From: Isoetes taiwanensis
Lineage: Eukaryota; Streptophyta; Lycopodiopsida; Isoetales; Isoetaceae
Length of the DNA: 64,000 bases
Assembly (NCBI GenBank): GCA_021234155.1
Contig: JAJEKV010000020.1
Coordinates: 3,211,275-3,275,274, forward strand
Direction: 5' to 3'
Part shown: positions 30,445 to 45,889 of the stretch, piece after piece
Layout of the letters: each line of letters begins with the position of its first letter
Position numbering within the stretch: the first letter of the stretch is position 1
Position numbers and translations under genes: made by a program
The notes under the pieces: model-generated
The model's database searches: none
What the model saw: the letters and a program-made list of their open reading frames with translations, nothing else
Told to the model about the DNA's origin: nothing

Positions 30445-31996
30445 TACATCCACAATGCGCGTTCAATATTAATGCTTGCAACTTGAATTTGCCCAAGAAA
30501 AGGACACATACCTATAAAACAAGTGGCCATGTTAAATAGTTATTCAAATCTGTATTCTACGTGCCATTTATTTGTTCCTTTGAAACAAAAATACGCCTAC
30601 AAAATAAATATTTAGTGGATCAAGTTTTACAAACACATTGAAGTTTGTTAAGAATATTACCTTATATTCACCTGTCTTGATAGAAGAGCTGAAGCTTTTA
30701 AATGTAAAAGGTACACGATTGAAGCGATTGAAGGGTTTACACAACTAGGGTCTCCAGTCATGCCTATTTTTCGTGATAGAGTTTTGCACACATTGTAGTC
30801 GAATATGATTCTCATTATGATGGGTTGAGATCATGCCTAATTTTCCCATATAGAGTTTAAAACATATTATAATCGAATATGATTTTATTGGCATGGGTTT
30901 CTTGTGTGGATATAGGACGGAAGATGATCTTATTTTATATGGAGATTTTTAAGACATGCATTCATAAGCCCTAAAAGAGTCTGCCACTATTTTATTTGCA
31001 ACTCATATAGAAAATGATTTTTATTGTTAATTGACACTCTGAATTCAATTCACTTAACATGGCCTAAATCTTGCTTTGGAAATTGAACCGGCTTTTTAGA
31101 ACTCTCATGCATTTGATGAAATATTAGAAGGCCACACACTACCATATTGTTTTGCATTAGATAAGAGACGCAAGGCATGTTTTCTTCACTTTGGAACTTG
31201 GCGTACATATGAGATGCACATCATGATTCGTCTTCTAAGTATCCTAATCCAATACATTTACTCAAATTTTGAGACAAAATCCTCTATTATATTTGCTCAA
31301 ACTTTGAAAATGCACCTATTCTTGGTGCAACCCTTAGAACTATATTGTCCCGCATGTCCTTTTGTCACCACCTGAAGGGTCCATAAAAAATGAACATGTA
31401 GACATAGATGCTAGAAAGCACAAGATACTGCAATACTAATTTGTCGACATCTCTTCATATTGAAAAATGTGAAATCATTTTGATATCCTTCTTTGTAACA
31501 TCAATTGATAATCCAATAACTGCTTCTTTACTTTGCTAAGGTTTATAATATCTCAAGTTCATTAAGCAATTCCAAGAGCTCTGATTCAAAACTTGGCAAT
31601 GAAGTTGTCATTGATTTTTAAAAACAGGGTATTGTAACATCTTTGGTGCAAACCTTAACTACAGCTAACCTTACTTCTGCAACGGAAATGTGAGAGAAGG
31701 CACATGCACATGTACAAAAAACAAAAAAAGTGTAAAGAATGTGACATGACCAACAAAAAAGAAAAAAAAACAAACACGCCACTGAGATAGATTGATATAG
31801 AAGTTTATATCACTTAAATTAGGAAGCAAAAGATATTTAAGATGTCCTTGCTAGGACTAACATATAAGGGTCAAATATGTAGATCATCATGGACAATATG
31901 AAGTAATAAATATGAATGAAGAAATCAAATCATATTGATCATTAAGCAGTCGTAATAAACATGCTTCAAAGGATGACTAATGCCATTCGATTCTCT

Positions 31997-32072
31997 GGCA
32001 GGGCTTCGACTTCCAGGAAAGAACCTCGTAGACAGAACTGTACTCCAAACCGACACAGGTGAACAAGTAGAG
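31997..32072 (+). pseudogene. 23S rRNA-like filler fragment (76 bp)
   Basis: Copy 2 carries 76 bp where copy 1 has only 'ctagcatg'. The insert includes 'ttccaggaaagaacctcgta' and 'tactccaaaccgacacaggt' followed by 'gaacaagtagag'. This is strikingly like the conserved large-subunit rRNA segment of bacteria and organelles ('...CCAAACCGACACAGGTG..GTAGAG'). It is far too short to function and looks like organellar DNA used as filler in break repair. Mitochondrial origin is more likely than plastid from wording I recall, but that is uncertain. Confidence 0.65.
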
Positions 32073-32161
32073 CCCTTTGATTATCTCTATAATAGGTCAT
32101 TTGGACTCTGAATAATAAGCAGTAAGATTGCTAATAATTAGTTTACAGTTACACATGTCTA

Positions 32162-32165
<4 letters not shown>

Positions 32166-32200
<35 letters not shown>
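32166..32200. repeat. 35-T homopolymer
   Basis: An uninterrupted T run that is absent from the matching place in copy 1. Confidence 0.95.
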
Positions 32201-32799
32201 CTTGAGGTCAATTCTTAGGCATGTCAGGAGACGGTGTTGGCATTATTGCTCCACCAATATAGGGGGTGTCTTGGGCACTGTTTCTAGGTGCCTTGGCTTA
32301 TGGTGTTAAGATAAGTCTCTATTTCTATGCAGATCCTATTTTTGGGAACAATCAAATAATACTACTAAGAATCTTGTATCTGATGGAAGACTTTTTCAGA
32401 TATGATGGATGCACTAGACAGTACGGAACATCTAATGATGCACAAACCTGTCAGCAAAGGTCTTTCTGTATTCTGTATGTTCAAGAAGATTACAAAAACC
32501 AAACCTATGCTTTAAGAAACTCCAAACAACAATATAAAACTTACCTTCTAACCATGAAGCAGACATTGATTTTCATAAACATTGGCTTCCATAATAGGAC
32601 TAAAGCACCTTTGGCCCAAAACCTTAATAATTGAAGTGAACATTCATTTCTATTATGCATATTGGCATACATTTTATTATTATTTACACATTTGTTTCTC
32701 AATTTGTGAATGTAAGGGTAAGATTCATGATTGTTATTGCTTTCCTTTATTTGTTCGTTTTATTACTTGCTACAAGGTTGCCTGCATGCATGTGGCACA

Positions 32800-34380
32800 C
32801 TTTTAAAGGAAGTAGATCTCGCTTTCGCCCTCTGCGCCATCAAGATTCCTGGACCAGCTGCCCTAAGCTCTGAAGCCCTTGAGGCCATGCTCATGTAACT
32901 CCGTACCAGAGAGTTAGCATCAAGATCCAGAATCGGAGCTGGTCCAGCCAAGATTTCCATCCACAGCATCGGCCGTAGGTACCAAGTTTTGGATTGCTTT
33001 GAATTGTTTTGGACTGTTTTGGGTCCCACTATTGCTCTCGACATCGCCCTCACCGCCCCTTGCATAGACCCCTTGATTTGCCCCTTTCGGCTTTCTCTCT
33101 CTAGGGTTTACAATCTCTCTAGCCCAAAAAACCCCAAACGCCCAAAAGGTGCTCTGCCGCCTTTCCCGAGTCCCCAAATTGGATTCTAAGCACCTTCTAG
33201 GCAGACGGGGAGACCCGTCCAACCTTGGCACCCTTTAACGTTGCCTTGTTCTCAAAGATGGCGTAAGATCAAGCGTATGGCGGGAGACCCGTAAGGAGAA
33301 AATTTCATTCGTTTGCACGAGCCGATCGATCAGAGCCCTATGACCCCGATTGCGCCCTACCTTGGGGACAGCCCATCATTTGGGCCCGGCGCCCTCTTAC
33401 GGCACCCCGGTCCCGATGCCTCTTTGTTTGCGACTTTGGACATCCTTGATGCTCGGCTCGGTGCTTGCCTCGGGGGTACTTGATGGGATCCACCGCGGTC
33501 CGTGCTTGCCACTCTCAGGGCGTACGCCCGGTTGCCAGCTGGCGGTAGGTCGATTACTAGAATTGCTTTCTGATGCGTGGGGCGGACCGGCCGGTTCGAT
33601 GGTGGGTCACCGGCGGCTCTGAGGGCCCTCCCATGCAGGCGGTAAGATGCGCCTGGCCGTGACCACGGTCTCCATAATGCTGCGGCCTCCTCCGGAGGAT
33701 TTGCAGCCCATCCGGTAGCGGTAGAGGTCCGCTCCCCGTCTTTGAGTGCCGGGCGCCCGACTCACTCCACCGCCCTTTCTCTGCGCATTGTGGGCCTTGC
33801 GAGACGCGGTGATTTGACCCCCACGAGCAAGCGGCCTCTTTTTTTGCTCAGAGATGCACATCCATGCCGACGGCATCCTTTCAAGATAAATGGTGGGGAG
33901 CAAGACGCCCAGGACCGCCCCCGCCATCTCTTGGTTTGCTTTCAAAATGCTCTTTCCACGCCGCACGCCTTGTGACATGGCAATCATTTGAAGGGGACCA
34001 CCTTCTCGTCGGCAGAAGATTTGACTCGGTGCGGACTCTGCAGACGGAAAGAGGAATTGTGTCGGTCCGTGAGGCCCGCCCGCAGCCGAAATGGGCAAAG
34101 GCGGTGAGGCGGGTCGAGCTATCATTAGGGGATCAATGGCCAAACCGATCCCCGGGCGCCTTGGTCTAGCCCCCAGGTTTTGAGTGATAACGGGGCTTTG
34201 TCCCCATGTTTTGTTGTAACGGGCTTCGTCCCCATGTTTTGATTGGTTTTTTGCTTGGGCTCGGCCCACGGTTCTAGTGGGGCTTCCGCTCCCTTTGTTT
34301 GTTCTGGTCCCATAGCCCGATTGGGCTCCGTGGACGTTAAAAGTCTCTTCCTTCCTTCCTTCCTTCCTTCCTTCCTTCAA
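32800..34380 (+). mobile_element. GC-rich LINE-like 3' region with (TTCC)n tail
   Basis: Base composition jumps to GC-rich between about 32,800 and 34,400. The end reads 'gtcccatagcccgattgggctccgtggacgttaaaag' and then (TTCC)n. The same terminal sequence ends the LINE at 51.44 kb on the other strand ('gtcccataggccaatcggtctccgtggacgctaaaa' and then (TATTC)n), so this is a related LINE 3' untranslated region. Repeated 'gggctttgtccccatgtttt' phrases are also typical. I found no reverse transcriptase coding here, and the 268-codon minus-strand ORF is a by-product of GC-rich sequence. The left border is only approximate. Confidence 0.55.
34347..34378. repeat. (TTCC)n microsatellite tail
   Basis: Eight TTCC units directly follow the LINE-like 3' end. 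Confidence 0.95.
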
Positions 34381-34814
34381 CTCTAAACATATTTCAATGG
34401 TCTGGGAGGCCATGGTATATTTTTAAGGTATTTGAGGCTTGCAAGCTAGCCTACCAAAGAAGAAGGTGTGCTCGGCTAGGGATATTTACACCTTCGTTGT
34501 ATTCTACAACATACGATATTCCATGCTCATTATTGTATTAGTATTATTTCATACTCCATGACCCATTTTCCATGTAATTCCATTGCAACATTTTCTAAAT
34601 ATGGAGCTCGTGTTATATAGAACCACCCTTAGGCCCTGAAGGGGCCAAAAAAAATTTTGGATCCATGCACACTCCTAGGCCATCTTTGTTTTTTTTTTAG
34701 TTTTCGTACACATTTTGTACAACTTTCATACATATTTTGTATAACGTTTATATTTATTCCGTACAGATTATATAGCTTATTAATAATAATATATTAATAC
34801 AGTGGTTGTACTAT

Positions 34815-36260
34815 GAGGGACTGTACAAATTTGACTAGAAGCCAAATGTAAAGTCATCTAATGAAGTTTCTGTAAAGATTTTCCTAGATTCTCCAAGACT
34901 ATGAAAAGATTCCCCTAGATTTCTAAAGATTTTGTCAATATTCTCTTATTTTCCCAAGATCTCTTGATGCACTCCTCGAGATTCTTTAAGATTTCATAAC
35001 CATTAACTATATTGTCCAATATTTTATGGATATTCCATTTTGTACTACGAAGGATTGCACAAATTCAAGTAGAAGTCAAATTTAAAGTCATGCGACAAAG
35101 ATTCCATAAAGATTCTCCTAGATTCTCCAAGGCTCTAGAAAGGTCTCCCTAGATTCTATGAGAATCCATCAATGTTCGCTTATGTTCCCCAAGATCCGTC
35201 GATGATTCCTTGAGGGATTGTACAAATTTGACTAGAAGTCAAATTTAAAGTCATGTGATGAAGATTCTATAGAGATTCTCCAAGATTCCATTAAGATTCT
35301 CTAGATACTCAAAGGTTTTATGAAGATTTCCTAGATTCCTTTAGATTCTTAAAGATTCTCTTGATATTCCCCTAGATTCCCAAAGATTATCTTAAGATTC
35401 CTCTAGATTCCCCAAGATTCCATGTAGATTCTTCTAGATTCTCTTAGATTCTATGAAGATTCCCCTATAGAACACACCTAGTTTCAAAGATTCCCCTTGG
35501 ATTCCCCATATATTCCCTAAGATCCCACAAAGATTCTTATGGTTCTACAAAGATTCCCCTAGATTTTCAAAGATTATCTAAAGATTCCTTAAGATTCCCC
35601 TAGATTCTATGTAGATTCTCCTAGATTCCTTTAGGTTCTATGAAGATTCCACTAGGTTTTCTAAGATTCCATCAAGATTCCCCTAGATTCTCAAATATTT
35701 TTTGAAGATTCTCTTAGATGCCCTTATGTTCCTTTGATATTCCCATAGATTCCTTAAGATTCTCCCAATGTTTCCTTGATTTCCAAAGCTTATCCAAAGA
35801 TTCCTTTAGATTCCCTTAGATTCCTTTAGATTCCTAAAGATTCGCTTGAGATTCCCAAATATTATCCATTTGGATTCTCCCTCGACTCCTTAAGATCCAC
35901 AAAGATCCCCTTGATTCTAAAGGTTCTATAAAGATTCCTCTAGATTTTCAAAGATTATTTGAAGATTCATTTATATTCCCAAAAATTCTATGTAGATTTT
36001 CTTAGATTCCCTTGAAATCTATGAAGATTCCCCTAGATTCTCTAAGATTTCATCAAGATTTCCCTAGATTCTTAAACATTTTTTGACTTTTCTCTTAGAT
36101 TTCCCTAGATTCTTTTGAGATTCCCATAGATTCCTTAAGATTCTCTTGAGATTCTCTTGATTCCCAAAGATTATTCCAAGATTCCTCTTGATTCCCCAAG
36201 TTTGTACATAGATTCTCTTAGATTCCATTAGATTCTATGAAGATTCCCCTAGATTATCCA
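34815..36260. repeat. Degenerate AGATTC(C)-type repeat field, ~1.4 kb
   Basis: The motif 'agattcccctagattc' with variants (agattcc, agattct, ctagattc, aagattcc) recurs about every 10-20 bases throughout. In the left part a longer unit repeats: 'tgtacaaatttgactagaagccaaat' at 34822, a variant at 35057 and again at 35219, each followed by '(a)aagtcat'. No ORF is present. The same motif in opposite orientation fills 63630-63960. Confidence 0.9.
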
Positions 36261-39200
36261 AGGTTGCACGGAATAATGCCAAACCACTACTCAATAAAAA
36301 ACATTCAATGAGTGGAAACCAACGGCGTAGGTCTCACTTTTATCCGAGACTTCCATCGCAAGATAAAGTCGTTTGAACGCGATGCAAAAAAGGGACCTTC
36401 CAGGAAAGCTTCGTAATTAATGGGGTGCCACCTCACTATCTTTTCGTTAAATAAGGGTGCCACCTCACCTCCTTTAATATAAAAAAATCTAAGTCAATAA
36501 AAAAATGAATGGCTAGGATTTCTCCTCCCCCTTTTGATCTAACGGTTAAGATTGGTTACATCAAATCCACTTTTGAGGAAGCTTCCTTGCACATTCTTTA
36601 TAAAAATCAAGGGCCAAGTTTTTGCCTCCCCCTTTTGATCCGATGGTCCAGGGATGTGTTGCATGCCTGGATATATGTCGATATATTTTGAGCAAGGGTA
36701 TTCTGTAAAATTATAAAAACTTAGGGATATGTCTTGAATTAGTCAAAACATAAGGGTGTTTTGTGGTTTTTTCCTTCTTTATTTATGAAACAAAAATGTG
36801 AGAGAAAGCACATGCCTATGCACAAGAATGTAAGGAATATGACATGAGTAACAGAAAAATAAAAATAAAAAATAAACAATGTTGATGACAGAGCTGCATG
36901 CTGCAAATGTGAAGGAACTCCACAAATTTATTGATCCTTTTATAGTCTATAAACAATACAACTACTATGTTGTACCCTACAACTTAATCCACAAAGCCTT
37001 ATCTTCTTAACAAGAAAGCTAGCATTGATTTCCACAAACATGTATTTGAGAGGCATCGAAGCCAAGCCTGTATTTCAAGAAACTTCAAAAAGCATTAGCA
37101 TTCCTTAAGAACTCAAGATGCGAACAAGAAAATGCCAAAAAGCTCAACCTGTGTAGCGCCATAAGGATATATGGATTTTCAATGATGTGAACAATCATCG
37201 ATGCAATAATAAATCCAGCATGCCTTGCAAGATGAGAGTGAGTTTTGAATAAGGTATACTTTGACTTAGAAAATCACTAGCAGCTATGGTAGTCGAAGGG
37301 GCTGCACATCTTCCTAGAGGAAGCCCTGAAAGCCCTTCAGTACTCGGTGACCTTAGCTATGTTCTTCAAGCATGGACGAATTAGGAAGCCAAGCAAGAGA
37401 AACCCATTTGACATATCTAGCACAAGGCAATAATGCCTCCATCAAGGGCATGCCTGCGGAGCCGAAGGGAATTTTGCATTACTGGAAATTTGAACTCAAG
37501 TATCACTCAAGGAGACCATTCACATCCAGTCCCAATGCTTTGGATTGTGGTTACTCTGCATACTCTTCTGGCAACTAAAATAAATAAGTAAATAAGGAAG
37601 GAAGAGAATTTGAGGGACCAAAGGTATTCTTTAAGAGCAGGTCGTCAAAAAGTGGAATAAAGGCAAACATGAAAAGAAGAAAATGAAGTAATTTTTAGAG
37701 ACTCAACTAATTTTTGGATTATAGATGCATATGAAAATACGACGACATAAAATCAATAGATATGATATATAAGCACACATGAATAAGCTAGAATTGCAGA
37801 AATTGTTGTCCATGGCCTGCTAAACAAAGGAAGTATAATATGCCATGCCTTAAAATTATAATAAAAGAACATAATAATTAACAAAATTAACACACATCAT
37901 GTTATAGTCATCCACATTTAGGGGGATGTGTTCTGCAGTGAAGGCTATAGGGACCTCTCGCCTAAGGATGTCTGCAGGGTCATCACCATCAAGTGAGGTC
38001 TCGGTCGCATTCTTTGTGTGCATCATTCCAGTACTTGTGTCTTCTTTTTCCAATACTATCAATTGGTTTAATCATCTCACAGAAGCTGTAAATGACACAG
38101 ACATCCTTGGAAAAAGCAACATGAGGCCTACAAGCAATTCTCCAAGCAACATTGAACCACAGTTTCTCTGGATATAAGCGAAACTACTTGGAATCATCCA
38201 AGCAGTAGAGAAGGAGGCTTAAGCACCTCCATGTGGTATATTATGCGATTATTTTTTATTTAATTAAAATCAAATGGCCAAAGCTACACATACAAGTATT
38301 GCTCCATCAACAATTAAAAAACATGTTAATATTACACCAAGAATGCTAGCACAATTCGAGCTAAAGCTACCAACAACCCGTAGTGACATCAATTTTTTTA
38401 TAGATCTCAACTTCATAAAAGGACGTAAAGGACATAAACAGAAGCCGCACCTTCAGAAAAAATCATGATTTCAAAAAATACATTTCAATGAAAATAAGTG
38501 ATGGCAAGTATCATTCCTTTTCAAGGTAATTTCTCACTTGATATTAGCCTGACTGCATAACCTCCAATTGCCAGTGCCATAAGCAGATCATAATTGATCA
38601 CCATCTTCATACCTTCTAAATCTAAGTAATGAGATAAGCCAGGAATACAGTACTTGATAATGGACCTAGAAATCACAATTTTTACAAACCCCCGAAGTCA
38701 TAATTGCAGGCCATCTGACTTCTAATGTAGCATCTAGATCGTTAGTCATGGCAAGTGCGTTCATTGCAAGGTCCAAATGATACTTCCAGAAATCAAGAAA
38801 AATAAAAAGTCCATTTTTTTACTCCATTCTAATAAAACTGCAAAATCACTTTTTTAATCCATTCCGGAGTCTTGATTAAAGCCTTGTTTCTATGACTTTT
38901 TCTGCATATGAGGAGTCTGTTACTCTTGCATCTGTTCTTAATGATTCATGGTTGTCTCTTTGCCACATTCCTTCTAATATGGCACGTTCTGGCTTTTTCT
39001 GCAAGGATCTCTCCTTTTGAGTGTATATTTTTCTCAAAACTTGGAGCACCTTCATCAAACAACTTTGCATAAATGATTGTTCCTCTAGGGCTGTTAAATA
39101 CTACTTGAATATGGTAATGCCTACAGACTACGTATTGCAACCTATAGACATACTGCATTTGTAGCCCTTTCCATTTCAGTATTTTATTGTTATATAAATA

Positions 39201-39297
39201 CCTACCTTCAAATGCACGATGTTTTTTAGGGCCAATTAATTAGTATAACTTTAACCATTGGAACTAATAAATTTTCCCCTCGCCCCAAAAAAAAGAA
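36261..39297. other. Intergenic stretch, no assignable gene
   Basis: I see no recognisable gene. At 36515-36660 the phrase 'cctcccccttttgatc(t/c)(a/g)a(c/t)gg' occurs twice. At 36785-36850 there is a weak third relative of the duplicated spacer (5765-5830 and 31675-31760). An open plus-strand stretch at about 37270-37575 (ending KYHSRRPFTSSPNALDCGYS) and a minus-strand one near 38175-37870 (AWRIACRPHVAFSKD, DDPADILRREVP) look protein-like but match no family I can name; they may be relics. Confidence 0.4.
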
Positions 39298-39503
39298 ATT
39301 GTTTTGGTGCATATTCATATATACCTACCTACTTACACAAAATCTTACTCCAACCATTGCAATAAAATCGTATGTCCGACGACATATATCATTTGCGTAT
39401 TTTTACAGGTTGCGCCCTCCAATGCTCCATATAGCTCTGAATTCCTATCCATGGTCCGAGCCAACTAGTAGACAACTCACGTGAAAATATGCACCAAAAC
39501 AAT
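39298..39503. mobile_element. MITE, 206 bp, 18-bp perfect TIRs
   Basis: 'attgttttggtgcatatt' (39298-39315) is the exact reverse complement of 'aatatgcaccaaaacaat' (39486-39503). There is no coding capacity. It lies about 660 bp before the RF1 start codon and so could affect that promoter. The target duplication is not clear. Confidence 0.85.
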
Positions 39504-40160
39504 AGAGGGGTTCAAGGAGAAATTAATTAATTCCAACATATAAAATAGTGTGTTAGTTGTTTCCCTAATCAAGAATAATACAAGAAGTATATGAAAGTTA
39601 GTGTCTTTATATCACTACAATATAGTATTTCTCATAAAGCCCTACAAGTTTAATTTGTTTGAAATTCCCCTATAATTAATCATGTCGATAATTCAATTCA
39701 ATGCATGATGAGATACCACTGAAGCATGCAACCTCCATAAACAACCTTATTGATTACACTTCATAACAAAAATAGGAAGGCTCTTATCAAATTTGCTCTA
39801 GAAACTAGAAACACAATTTGATATGATTAGCCGGAATGATCATGAACTTAAATGTCAAAACCATGTGAGATCACCATGCGTGCCTTGGATTGGAAAGACT
39901 TGTACAACTTTGCAATCAAAATACGAAGTCTATACTTTTGATGTCAATTTTATACAATAGAGTGCCTATTTTTTCTTAGAAAATATGGATTATACTCTTT
40001 GTATTCACCAATATGACGAGCTTTTCTATTTCGATGGCACACAATAATCCAAGTCATGAAATGGGGTACCTACATGGAGAACTCTCAAAGGCTCTCGGAG
40101 AGACCAACATAACATCACTCAAACAACCTTATCTCTTGGCTTCGAGAAAGCGGACCAGCT

Positions 40161-45066
<4,906 letters not shown>

Positions 45067-45494
45067 ACTGTTTGTTCTATGTCCTGCTACCTGTGTAATT
45101 AAATTGTGTTTTGCTCAAATTATTGTAGCCAGAGACTGCAGGAACGTCATTCTTTCTTACTATGTATGGCATCATTGTTTGAATTTCTAAAATATCCTTC
45201 ACTAGACAATGAAATGAAGTGCTAATCAAGACTAACAAACCAAAAAAGACAAAAGCATACACAGGATTAATTAAAAGCATGGTATCATTTGTATTTGTTA
45301 CTCTTTCATGTACAACATGGGATGCGCTTTTCTGGAGTAGATTGTTATGATTAATTTGTTATTCCTATTGCATTGGATTATTTCCTTTTGTATGCGATAA
45401 AGCTTGTGTACTATGCAGAAAGGCTTCAATTTCATTGTCGCAAGGGAGTAGATACTTTGATCAAGTTAAAAACAGTTGTCTTTGTTATAATCTG
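45067..45494. other. RF1 3' region
   Basis: AT-rich downstream sequence of RF1. It is interrupted by the copia insertion at 45495 and continues at 50721 after the second target-site copy. No other gene is seen. Confidence 0.6.
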
Positions 45495-45696
45495 TGAAGA
45501 TATGACTGAATATGAATAGGATGAAGACTCTACAAGGATAGAATGAGATAGACGATCTAGCTAGTCTAGTGAGTGAACTCTGAATGAAAAACAATGAAGC
45601 GTGACTATGGCTTTATAGGAGAGCCATGTCAGCAACACCTAGGTGGCATGCCTAGTCATCTATGAATAGTGACACGTGACATGTGTCTTGCTAATA
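45495..45696 (-). repeat. Copia 3' LTR
   Basis: 202 bp. In coding orientation it begins TATTAGCAAGACAC (first dinucleotide TA instead of TG, a point change) and ends CATATCTTCA. Confidence 0.92.
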
Positions 45697-45889
45697 TCCC
45701 CCTTGATGACTAGCAGGACTGAACTGAAAAAAAACAGAAACAGAGAACAAACAAAAAAACCTCCTAGGGGAGAGGCTTTAGAGAAAAGAAATACTATGAT
45801 CCCCCCTGAGAATGAGCATGGGGCAGAACATGCAAGAGCTGCTTCATCTGACGGAATTGATGTCCTCCAAGAGGTTTTGTGAACCCATC

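Larger units (their letters stand above)
21856..32541. repeat. Segmental duplication, copy 2
   Basis: This is the second copy of the block described for 1-6517. It is longer because of two large insertions (about 22835-25970 and 26807-30444), a 76-bp filler at 31997-32072 and a 35-T homopolymer. The match ends near 'aaaacttaccttc'; copy 1 diverges at 6517 into a poly-T-flanked retroposon tail. The homology must also extend upstream of 21856, but copy 1 is cut off by the window edge. Confidence 0.88.
30445..32541. other. Non-coding duplicated spacer, right part of copy 2
   Basis: Collinear with about 1890-2147 and 4812-6517. No gene is seen. The short ORF at 32266-32634 has a counterpart in copy 1 that is broken, so it is unlikely to be coding. 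Confidence 0.6.

Noticed and set aside
33607..34413. 268-codon minus-strand ORF
   Set aside because: Lies in GC-rich LINE 3' sequence, runs through the (TTCC)n tail (encoding Lys/Glu/Gly repeats) and resembles no protein; a composition artefact.
34815..36260. CRISPR-like array
   Set aside because: Repeats are degenerate, closely spaced and irregular, without unique spacers, in plant nuclear DNA.
37856..38177. Possible gene fragment with DDPADILRREVP
   Set aside because: Looks protein-like on the minus strand, but I cannot assign it to a family, and frames are short and inconsistent.
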